From Ariolimax columbianus (taxonomy: Eukaryota > Mollusca > Gastropoda > Stylommatophora > Arionidae), in assembly GCA_036924085.1 (NCBI GenBank), contig JAVGWX010000003.1, forward strand, positions 129,742,023 through 129,806,022: a stretch of DNA of 64,000 nucleotides, written 5' to 3'. Below the pieces are notes generated by a model. It had not been told where the DNA came from, did not search any database, and saw only the letters and a program-made list of their open reading frames with translations. Both the position numbers and the translations under genes were made by a program. Positions 34,980 to 44,389 of the stretch are shown here, piece after piece (position 1 is the stretch's first letter; every line of letters starts with the position of its first letter).

Positions 34980-36030
34980 ACTCTATATCTCTACCGCTGC
35001 CTCCCTCCCTTGAACTGTCTTTACCATCCCTCTGCCTCTCCCCACCCTTTGAGCTGTCTCCACCCCCTCCCCCTTCCCATCTCTTGATCTGTTTTCACCC
35101 TCCCTCTTTCTTGATATCTCTCCACTCTCCCTCTACATCTACACTCCTTTCTTGGAATGTCTTCACCTTCCTTATTTTCCTGTCTCATCCACCCACCCCC
35201 TTCTTGAACTGTCTTTACCCTCCTTCTTTCCCTTGCGCCCTATCTGTAACTGTCTTCACCCTCCCTCTGCCCCCTCTCTTTAAATGTCTTCACCCTCCCT
35301 CTGCCTCTGCCCCATCTCTTGTACTGTCTTCACCCTCCCTCTGCCCCTGCCCCTCTCTGTAACTGTCTTCACCCTCCCTCTGCCCCTGCCCCCTTTCTGA
35401 AACTGTCTTCACCCTCTCTCTGCCCCTGCCCCATCTCTTGAAGTGTCTTCACCCTCCCTCTGCCCCTCTTTTTAACTGTCTTCACCCTCCCTCTGCCCCT
35501 CTCTGTAACTGTCTTCACCCTCCCTCTGCCCCATCTCTTGAACTGTCTTCACCCTCCCTCTGCCCCCTCTCTTGAACTGTCTTCACCCTCCCTCTGCTCC
35601 ATCTCTTGAACTGTCTTCACCCTCCCTCTGCCCCTCTCTTTAACTGTCTTCACCCTCCCTCTGTCCCTGCCCCCAGTCCCATCTCTTTAACTGGCTTCAC
35701 CCTCCCTCTATCCCTGCCCCCTCTCTTGAACTGTCTTCACCCTCCCTCTGCCCCTGCCCCCTCTCTTTAACTGTCTTCACCCTCCCCCTGTCCCTGCCCC
35801 CAATCCCATCTCTTTAACTGTCTTCACCCTCCCTCTGCCGCTGCTCCCTCTCTTTAACTGTCTTCACCCTCCCTCTGCCCCAGCCCCCTCTCTTTAACTG
35901 TCTTCACCCTCCCTCTGCCCCAGCCCCCTCTCTCTAACTGTCTTCACCCTCCCTCTGCCCCAGCCCCCTCTCTCTAACTGTCTTCACCCTCCCTATATCC
36001 CTGCCCCCTTTCTTTAACTGTCTTCTTCCC
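34980..36030. repeat. Pyrimidine-rich 28-46-bp minisatellite
   Basis: About 28 units each carry the constant block ACTGTCTTCACCCTCCCTCT, followed by a variable CTGCCCC / CAGCCCC / CTCTCTTT segment of 10-25 bases. The left part before 35220 is more degraded. The plus strand is strongly C/T-rich. Plus-strand open frames are artefacts. Confidence 0.95.
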
Positions 36031-36834
36031 CACCCCTACATCAGCAGTTGGTTTTCACATGCGTACGTTATCGGTATATGTTTTCCTACATGTGTCCGTC
36101 CACCTGAGAACCACTGCACCGTTATATTAGAGATGTGTTCGTTGTTTATGCCACTCAAATGTTGGCTGAACTTCACAACTAGCGAATCGAGTGAGGAATG
36201 ACGCCAGTGAAATGAAGACAATGATGTGAATGATAGGAATAATACACGCCATCAGAGAGATGTCAGTCATGTTGAAATCGTACAAGCAAAATCCCTGGTT
36301 TTTACCGCGCCTCTGTACTTCGCTCTCTGATACTGAGCTTCCAAATTATAATCCCTCGCTGCTAATACATTTTGGGTCCAAGCCATGATGACCAATGAGT
36401 GCTATTGCCAGTGATCCGAGTAACCCTACGGATTCCCCGAATGGCCTATAAGGGTTGGCCCAAATTTGGTAATTGATTTTTTTTAAAGTCGTTTAAGAAA
36501 TTAAAAAACTAACATTAGCTTGCAGTTGTGCTGGTAAGATTGTGCAGGCCTGCCTGTACATGCGACATTGTTTGACTTGTGTTTTATATTCATTCCATTC
36601 GCTTTGCTTAAACGGTTAATGTCGTTTATAGAATTAAATAAAATCATTCAAAATATGATCAATAATTATTATTAAATTATTATATTTTCAAACTGACTGG
36701 TCACGTTAACATTCTTTGATCTGTAGTTATAATATTTTTAATGCAGGGATTCCATGAGACCTGACAAATATTTCGATGGTTCTTCCATGATACATGGCTT
36801 GATAAAAGTTGTTCTAAACCGTATTATCGTATTA
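36031..36834. other. No gene recognised
   Basis: No recognisable feature in these 800 bases; the 36480-36740 part is AT-rich. Confidence 0.5.
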
Positions 36835-37240
36835 GTATTCAATGACGGCCGAGTGGTCTGCTGGTGTTCTTTGTGTATGGCAATGACAAGAATAGCACCA
36901 CTGCCCCCCAGAGAGAATGCCGTAACAGGCGGCTAACTGTGTGACTTGGTATAACACAGGCCAGACTGAGGTGGTTTGTTAATAGCAGAATAGATAGCGC
37001 CTAATAAGCTGCGGGTCTACTTTGCTTTAGTGTTTATTAAGATGGACTTGCACATCGGTTAACCACATACCGAGGCACTTGTTCCAACGCAGCGAAGTAA
37101 TAAGCTGCTCAAGCCTAGCTTGCTGAGCAGGAAATCCTCCCCCTGGTTACATCCAGCTCACTCCAGAGCTGGGACATGCACATGTGCATCCGCCCCTGTA
37201 GAAGTGTAGGTCGATTAAGAATAAGACTAAGTATTATATG
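36835..37240 (-). mobile_element. Conserved-core SINE, copy B
   Basis: Reverse-oriented copy of the family at 30471-30870 and 49801-50190. On the minus strand it starts CTTAGTCTTATTCTTAATCG, includes GGTTAACCGATGTGCAAGTC and AAGTAGACCCGCAGC, the core CACAGTTAGCCGCCTGTTAC, and GGGCAGTGGTGCTATTCTTG, and ends near 36835. A plus-strand GGCCGAGTGGTC at 36847 looks like a tRNA A box but is only the reverse complement of this SINE's end. Confidence 0.75.
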
Positions 37241-37373
37241 GCATGTATGTCCAGTCATATTAACTTAATTGGAGCAAAGAATAACATTAGGATATGGTGT
37301 AACATTTATCAAGATCCCACTTCTTGTCAACGTCACCCTCCCGAAACAGGATGTATCACATCAGTCTGACCAA

Positions 37374-37421
37374 CGGGGGTGGGGGGGGGGTGTAGGGTGC
37401 GGAAGGGGGGGGGGGGGGTTA
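37374..37421 (+). repeat. Poly-G tracts, quadruplex-capable
   Basis: Several runs of G, two of them 10 or longer, lie within 48 bases just upstream of LINE copy 2. With four or more G-runs the plus strand could form a G-quadruplex. Confidence 0.85.
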
Positions 37422-37501
37422 TCGACTCATATGTTTCCCATAATAAGATCACTAAGACGCATCACATTGCACTACAACCAGGAGAACAAGTCTACTTCCT
37501 C

Positions 37502-39858
37502 GCTTCAGCGGGATAACAAACGAAATGCTGATGGGGCTGGGCCAAACAGCGAAAAGGAAACTGCTATCGGTCCTGAACCAAAGCTGGAAAAGGGAAATTG
37601 TCCCCCAGGCATGGAAAGACGCAAAGGACAAAACAGATCCAAATGGATACAGACCTATCAGCCTACTGAGCTGTGTCGGCAGACTGATGTAACGTATGAT
37701 AAACACCAGACTGATGTGGTATCTGGAAGAGAAACGAATACTAATTCCACAGAAAGCCGGCTTTAGACAGCACAGATCCACTGAGGACCAGGCCATCCTC
37801 ATAGCTCAGGAAATAGAAGATGCCTACCAGGCACAGAAACACACAGTAGCGGTTTGGGTGGACCTGGAAAAGGCATTTGACAAAGTCTGGAAAGATGGAC
37901 TTAGAGTCAAGCTAAGAAGAAGTGATGTTTGTGGGAAAATGTACAAGTGGATCAACCACTACCTCAAAAACAGAACGGCCAGAGTCCAAGTACAAGGGCA
38001 GATGAGCAAAAATATGACACTCGAGCAGGGAGTACCCCAAGGGGGAGTACTGTCACCCACACTTTTCCTGGTGTATATAAACGACATTACAGAAAATATA
38101 CCAAGAAGAGTCTATAGCTCAATGTTTGCAGACGATCTGGCTATGTGGACCTCTGAAAAGAATCTCACCATAGCAAGAAATCGGATGCAGCAGGCCCTAA
38201 CATCGCTGGAATAGTGGGCGAACTCATGGCTGGTCAAAATAAACGAGGAGAAAACCACATGCACAATATTCTCCCTTTCAATCAAACCCCAAAATACCAA
38301 ATTAAGTTTAAATGGCAAATTCCTGCAGCCAAACGTCAACCCAAACTATCTGGGAGTCACATTTGATCGGCGCATGACATGGAAATATCAGATCGAGAGA
38401 AACCGAATGAGAGCCAGAGAAAGAATGGCAATCATGAGGAAACTTGCTGGCACAAGCTGAGGAGCAGACGAAACCATACTAAAGAAACTGTACACTGGAA
38501 GAGTGAGACCAGTTCTCGAGTATGGCATTGCGGCATGGACAACGGCAGCAAAGGCGAACTTCGATAAAGTTAGCAAACTTCAAAACTAAGCCATGAGAGT
38601 TATAACAGGAGGCATGAAGTCAACGCCAATTGTAGAACTTGAAAAGATTACAAAACTGCAATCCATGACCGATAGAAGAGACTGCAGAGCCCAGCTGCAG
38701 TCAGAGAAACTCCGAAGACTGACTGACCATCCAATGCACCAGAGACTAAACAATTTGGGAAATGGGAAACTTAAGCGGAGAAACTTTGCAGAAATAGCCA
38801 AAGCAAAGATGCACGAAGATCCCATAAACGCACTAACAACAAATAAAACCATCACTACTGTACGAACACCTATCTGGAGGCAGGATATATTTCCAGAGGT
38901 GGTAGAAAATATACCAGGTATTGGAAACAAAAACTGCCAGACTGAAAAATAAAGGAGAGATACTACCCTAAGCTTTATATCGAAAAACTACCCAAGCATG
39001 GACTGGACCCATGCATACACCGACGGTTCTGTAACAAACACTTAACATAACGGAGGGGCAGGAGCATTCCTGAACCTACCAAATGGCAGAAAAATAGCAC
39101 TGTCATTCGCTACTGGTAAGTACACAAGCAATTTCAGAGCGGAGGCAGAGGCACTGAGGGCGGCAGTGGAAGAAATGATGACACATAAAGAAAATGAAAG
39201 CCATACAGTCTTGCTTACAGATGTTCTGGCTGTAGTCACAGCGCTAGAAAGCCAGAAAAACACTGAGCTTAATGACTTAAGAGCAGCACTCTGTCAACTG
39301 TGCCAGCAGTCCGCACCAAACAGGGTAGTGGTACAGTGGGTCCGATCACACTGCAACATCCAAGGCAACGAGGAGGCAGGCAGACTGGCAAAAGAAGGTG
39401 CAAGACTACCACAAACAGATACTAGTATGACGTACGAAGAGTCAAAACGGCTTATTAAAGCCAGATACATGACCAAATGGGAAACCGAACATACTGGTTA
39501 CACCAAAAACGCCTATTACCAGTTGAACAGAAGAGAGCAGGTCGTTGTCTTCAGACTTCACACTGGCCACAATAGACTGAGGTACCACCTATTCAACAAA
39601 TTGAAGATAGGTGGTACCTACGAATTTCCGTGCGGTACCGGTAAAATGACCGCTGAACATCTGCTGCAGAACTGCCCGACATACGAGGATCAGAGAGAGC
39701 AGATGTGGCCATCACCAGTGGAACTGCAAGACAAGCTCTATGGCAGTGTCGACAGCCTCAGGATGATCGCCGCTTTTTTCGAAACAATAATGGTTACTGT
39801 CTGACTGCGTACGAAGAAGAAGAAGAAGAAGAAGAAGAAGAAGAAGAATGAGCTTCAG
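37502..39858 (+). mobile_element. I/Jockey-type LINE with RNase H, copy 2, 5'-truncated
   Basis: Homology to copy 1 begins near 37509, inside the reverse transcriptase fingers, and runs to the (GAA)n tail ending near 39848. GCTTCAG occurs at both borders (37502-37508 and 39852-39858), a candidate 7-base target-site duplication. The interior is listed separately as a pseudogene. Confidence 0.85.
37509..39804 (+). pseudogene. LINE ORF2 remnant, copy 2: RT and RNase H with many lesions
   Basis: The frame matches residues about 194-966 of copy 1. A 27-base in-frame deletion near 37621 removes the fingers segment corresponding to ILVPVPKTG. Stops lie at 37690-37692, 38212-38214, 38458-38460, 38587-38589, 38950-38952 and 39043-39045, most explained by one-base changes. 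The FADD box (about 38127-38138) and VWVDLEKAFD are intact. In RNase H the final catalytic Asp is Gly (NEEAGRLA, about 39368-39391), and one codon (Asp) is missing from the YTKNDAYY stretch near 39510. The reading frame never shifts over 2.3 kb, so decay has been mostly by substitution. It keeps the C-terminal Cys/His region, though one Cys is altered (PCGTG kept, CTDEC now GTYEF). Confidence 0.9.
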
Positions 39859-39917
39859 GAGGTAAGAAGTACCTTTGTATACTCGTCCCAAAGATTGTCA
39901 TCAAGATCCAAAATGAA

Positions 39918-40412
39918 CTCGGTACGACCGGATTCCAGCAATCACTACCTTTATATCTATCGATACGACTGGATTCCAACAATCACAACTTGACTACGTT
40001 TCGATACGACTGGATTCCAACAATCACAACTTGACTACCTTTCGATACGACTGTATTCCAGCAATCACAACTTGACTACCTTTCGATACGACTGGATTCC
40101 AACAATCATAACTTGACTACCTTTCGATACGACTGGATTCCAACAATCACAACTTGACTACCTTTCGATACGACTGAATTCCAGCAATCACAACTTGACT
40201 ACCTTTCGATAAGACTGGATTCCAACAATCACAACTTGACTACTTTTAGAAACGACTGGATTCCAGCAATCACAACTTGATTACCTTTCGATACGACTGA
40301 ATTCCAGCAATCACAACTTGACTAACTTTCGGTACGACTGGATTCCAGCAATAACAACTTGACTTACTTTGGGTACGACTGGATTCCAACAATGACAACT
40401 TGACTAACTTAA
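39918..40412. repeat. 41-bp minisatellite
   Basis: About 12 tandem units of CGATACGACTGGATTCCAAC, AATCACAACTTGACTACCTT and T, starting 70 bases after the tail of LINE copy 2. The first and last units are diverged. Confidence 0.95.
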
Positions 40413-40589
40413 TACATAATAGTGTGGGCATGTTATCAGGCTTTGCTCTGTATTAGCAAGCTTTGTGCGTTACGGTGATGGCGTTTTACATACAGCTCTT
40501 GGAACTTAACACACTGTAAGGCGGAGTCCCTCTGTGTGTAAGTAAGGGATACTGTGTAACTGACATATACGCATTTGGTTGGTTCTATC

Positions 40590-40735
40590 GATGGATTCGA
40601 ATGGCAGACCAAGCGATAAACTTCTATTTTACCCAGCTGTAAAATGCACCAGACATGGAGTTAATGTATTCGGGGAGCGGAGTTGGTCACTAAAACAATG
40701 AAACGTTGTACAATGAAGCTTCTAACACTTCATCC
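40590..40735 (+). mobile_element. Putative tRNA-derived SINE fragment
   Basis: A B-box-like GGATTCGAATGG (40593-40604) is followed by TTTACCCAGCTGTAAAATGC, and after further bases by TACAATGAAGCTTCTAACAC. The ACCCAGCTGTAAAATG-like part recurs in diverged form in the neighbouring element at 40785-40910, and the tail in 12660-12870. Confidence 0.45.
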
Positions 40736-40784
40736 TAACAAGCGAAAGCCTTAAGATGTCACTGATATAGGCGGGTAATGTTGG

Positions 40785-40910
40785 CGTAACGGTTAGAGTG
40801 TTTGTCTATCGTAGAAACGGGACTGCTTCCATTATCTGGTAATTGCCAATTGCAGTATACCCAGCATTGAAGTGTACACCAGTCACTGAGTTATAAAAAT
40901 GAAACCATCG
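40785..40910 (+). mobile_element. Putative tRNA-derived SINE head
   Basis: A good A-box-like stretch TGGCGTAACGGTTAGAGTG (40793-40811) and a degenerate B-box region near 40830 are followed by TACCCAGCATTGAAGTGTAC and CACTGAGTTATAAAAATG. It parallels the element directly upstream, suggesting two tandem SINE insertions. Confidence 0.45.
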
Positions 40911-41019
40911 ATGACCTGAATGTGTCTGTCCATCGCACAGGTAGCCTGATAACGATAGGCATCAGTTAAAGAAATGATGTATACGAGTAGTGTAAAACAA
41001 ATACCCCACACAACAGAGA

Positions 41020-41115
41020 GGAATGAATAGCTTTCAAGAAACCCGTTTCCAAGTATTTGCTGCAGCGGTTTCAATAGAAATGTTTTTATATGATGAAGTT
41101 GCTAGTCCCAATGCA
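41020..41115 (-). repeat. Dispersed repeat, copy 2
   Basis: On the minus strand GGGACTAGCAACTTCATCAT, ATTTCTATTGAAACCGCTGC and CTTGGAAACGGGTTTCTTG line up with the blocks at 820-900 and 34350-34445. Confidence 0.45.
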
Positions 41116-41535
41116 ATCTTCTTTAGTTTTCTGTTACGACATGATTGGAAGATTATAAAGACACTATTCTGTTAAGCTTCGAAACCAATCAAATTTAAAT
41201 ATCCGCGTATATAATTGAATCCTTGTATCTGGCGAATCAGTGCATGATGCCAGTAGAAAAAAGGTATTCTGTTAGTCTGTAGATCTATCTGGTCTGCCCT
41301 TAGAATGTACTGTACCTTATTTTCCCTAGTTGGACTTCCGGACTAACATTTGATTACAAGTAGTACGTTTGTTGGTGGTTTTCTTCCTGGTTCTCACTAG
41401 CTAGGGTGTACATGTGTCTCTTAAGTGTTCATACTCATATCTTTTCTCTGTTAACCGTTAGCCTATCAGCAGTGTAGATTTTACACTCTTCGGTTGACCA
41501 TTCTGGTAACGGTTGGGCTAAGCTGGCATTGATTG

Positions 41536-41905
41536 AGGTCTTGCTGCAGGATGTGTCCTACCATCACAACTGAAGGTATGCGAGGTCTTACTAGAAGGCG
41601 TTTACCCCCATCACCCCTGGAAGGTATGTGAGGTCTTACTACAAGGCGTTTCCCACCATCACCTCTGGTAGGTATGATGTCTTACTACAAGGCGTTTCCC
41701 ACCATCACCTCTGGAAGGTATGTGAGGTCTTACTACAAGGCGTTTCCCACCATCACCTCTGGTAGGTATGATGTCTTACTACTAGGCGTTTCCCACCAAC
41801 ACCTCTGGTAGGTATGTGAGGTCCTGCTACAGGGCGTTTCTACCATCACTACTGGGAGATTTTTGAGGTTTTACTAAAAGACGTTCCGCCACATGTCTCT
41901 GTGAG
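41536..41905. repeat. 44-48-bp minisatellite
   Basis: About seven units of GAGGTCTTACTACAAGGCGT, TTCCCACCATCACCTCTGG and AAGGTATGT. Some units carry a 4-base loss (GTATGATGTC in place of GTATGTGAGGTC). Confidence 0.93.
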
Positions 41906-42223
41906 ATACATAAATATCGAAGTTATATGCAGCGACCGCTGAATAGAATGCCATGACAACGCTGGAAAGAGGTCATTATACCTTAAGATGCACATAAGTT
42001 ATACAGAAAGGGAAGGGGATAGAAGTGACTAAAAACTATCGCGGTGGCTGTCTGCTCAGTGATGTAGGCAACGTCATCGTCAGAGTGGTTTTTACGACGG
42101 TTACACACATTGACAGAGTATATTCCAGAGACGATGTGTAGATTTTGGTCTGCAAAATCAAAGATCGACATGACTTCGACTCTTCGACAACTTCAAGAAA
42201 AGCCATGCAGATTCAGCTCATTT

Positions 42224-42670
42224 ATAACGCACAGAACCACAAACAGATACCAGTATGACGTACGAAGAGTCAAAACGGCTTATCAAAGCCAGATACATGA
42301 CCAAATGGGAAACCGAACATACTGGTTACACCAAAAACGATGCCTATTACCAGTTGAACCGAAGAGAGCAGGTCGTTGTCTTCAGACTTCGCACTGGCCA
42401 CAATAGACTGAGGTACCATCTATTCAACAAATTGAAGATAGGGTGTACCGACGAATGCCCGTGCGGTACTGGTAAAATGACCGCTGAACATCTGCTGCAG
42501 AACTGCCCGACATACGAGGATCAGAGAGAGCAGATGTGGCCATCACCAGTGGAACTGCAAGACAAGCTCTATGGCAGTGGCGACAGCCTCAGGATGACCG
42601 CCGCTTTTTTCGAAAAAATAATGGTTACTGTCTGACTGCGTACGCAGAAGAAGAAGATAACGCACAGAAC
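42224..42670 (+). mobile_element. I/Jockey-type LINE, copy 3, severely 5'-truncated, with perfect 14-bp TSD
   Basis: ATAACGCACAGAAC at 42224-42237 is repeated exactly at 42657-42670. The insert between (42238-42656, 419 bases) is the last part of the LINE family: from within the region after RNase H to the stop at 42633-42635 and a short GAA-type tail. Exact duplication, a tail and 5' truncation are the signature of target-primed reverse transcription. The interrupted host sequence continues smoothly on both sides. Confidence 0.95.
42255..42635 (+). pseudogene. LINE ORF2 C-terminal fragment, copy 3 (open, 126 codons)
   Basis: The open frame corresponds to residues 841-966 of copy 1: MTYEESKRLIKARYM through FFEKIMVTV, with the Cys/His motif CTDECPCGTG ... 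EHLLQNC intact. It lacks endonuclease, reverse transcriptase and RNase H, so it is a dead-on-arrival fragment. Seven residues differ from copy 1; at six of them copy 2 shares copy 3's residue. It has no disabling change. Confidence 0.88.
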
Positions 42671-43014
42671 ACGGCGAAACACTTGAGCAGCTGGGTCATC
42701 CACTGCACCCGAGTCCATATCCAGTCGTCCTGAATTGTCTCGCCACTGGTTCAAGTTTGACTCGGGCGAGAGAGTGAGGTCGACGAACTGCGCAACCCTT
42801 CTCACTTAAATCAAATTCATCGCACAAGTCATTCTCTTTTAATGTATCCAGTACTTATACAGTCGAGCCCCGTGACGACGGGCGACCGGCGAAGCGGAGA
42901 GCGTAAGTCCGCTGACTAGCTAAACTACAGTCAAAAAGCTGCGTCAGTTCCGGGACTCCTGGTGGAGCAATAAAGCGGGTGAGATACATGGATTTGCTGA
43001 CAATCATGATCACC

Positions 43015-43130
43015 GTTTCGCGAAGTGAACTTTCCATGCTTTCACTGCCTGCGAGTATGCAGATGCCAAATCGGACTCGTCAGTCATATCCGCACCCATC
43101 TACAACTCGGAATTACAGAACACTCGACTG
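43015..43130 (+). pseudogene. RTE-like LINE C-terminal zinc-finger fragment
   Basis: From about 43028 the frame reads FPCFHCLRVCRCQIGLVSH then IRTH, matching the C2H2-like finger (C-x2-C ... IGL-x-SH-x3-H) at the end of RTE-like LINEs; a more decayed version is seen near 7045-7010. Nothing of the reverse transcriptase remains upstream, so this is a very short 3' remnant or an exaptation-sized scrap. Confidence 0.55.
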
Positions 43131-43723
43131 GAAGGACTGGCTAGGTCCTCGTGATGGACATTATACAAAAATAAACTTGATAAATGGGATTGATAACTAT
43201 TGAAGTGTCTCTCTGTTCAGTGTTATAGGCTAAGTACAGGCTTAACACCTTCCATCTACGACGTCCACGATCCATCTTTGGAAATACATGAATGGATAAA
43301 GTGACAAAAGCAGAGGTCACTCTTGTACCGGTCTCTCGCGCAGGTACACTCTCTCCCTTAGACAACTAAGACTGGGATGACTTTTTTTGTGTTTGCCGCA
43401 TCGAGATGGTCTCATGCCAAAAAATATTCTCTATGGGCAATTGGCAGGTAGGCAAAGGAGTAGTCGGCCGATTACATCTGAGGTTCAAGGTTGCATGTAA
43501 GCGTGACACAAAGGCACTGTACATGGGTCTAGTGTCCTGGGAAGGCGAGGCTGCTTACGGATTCAAGTGGAGATGTGTCATTAGGCACAAACTCAGGCTT
43601 GGTGTAGCGATGTAAGGAACAAGAAATGTCATTAAGCACAAACTCAGGGGAGAGATCCAACTCCAAGGTCGCATAAACATATAGTCAGTCATGACTGAAG
43701 AGTGGTTGTTATTACTGCTTATA

Positions 43724-43755
43724 CTACTACTACTACTACTACTACTACTATTTAT
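43724..43755. repeat. (ACT)n microsatellite
   Basis: About nine ACT triplets. Confidence 0.93.
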
Positions 43756-43998
43756 ACATGTGCCTAAACATAACAAAACCATCCTCTATTGTATACTATA
43801 AGGTACAATATACTATTATAATGTAACAAACAGAGCAGCCGATATTACGACAGGTGTTCGAAGTGTCCTACATATGAACGAACACTAGCACAGAATCTAC
43901 AGCGCCAATGAACAAACGTTTTGTCCACGATATTCTGCTGTAATTCATTCCAGGTATCTCAAACCGAAAGTGGTTATTTTTATTAGACACGGTGTATA

Positions 43999-44001
<3 letters not shown>

Positions 44002-44043
<42 letters not shown>

Positions 44044-44130
44044 GTATATGTGTGTGTGTCAGTGTGTGTGTGTTCGTGTGTGGGAATGTGTGTAAAAGAG
44101 AGCGAGAGAGAGAGAGAGTGTGAGCGACAG
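44002..44130. repeat. Compound (AC)n(AT)n(GT)n(GA)n microsatellite
   Basis: An AC run, an AT run and a GT run form an imperfect palindrome (44002-44075), followed by GAGAGA (44098-44118). Confidence 0.93.
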
Positions 44131-44389
44131 AGAGTGTGATGGCGACACTGCGATGTTATCCATCCAACATAATACTTTATTACTTGCCTTGTTGATATAC
44201 GAATGAATAGGTTCGCGAGTACTTACTGTCTTTATTCATGAAATTACTGAACCCCAGATACATTATATTACCAGACGTGGATCACTGACGTCAAATGAAT
44301 ATAACAGTCGGCATTTCTCAAGATAACGTAATTCCAATCATCGTTACGTGTTCGAACTTCTGACCACTCCATAAACTATTTTACAAGTA

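Noticed and set aside
36840..36862. GGCCGAGTGGTC resembling a perfect tRNA A box
   Set aside because: It is the reverse complement of the 3' end of SINE copy B; no B box follows at proper spacing.
38112..39263. Minus-strand open frames within LINE copy 2
   Set aside because: Same antisense shadow effect as over copy 1; they match the complementary frames there.
42555..42805. 78-codon minus-strand frame to the right of LINE copy 3
   Set aside because: It crosses the LINE insertion boundary; the target sequence feels repeat-like but I could not find a second copy in the window.
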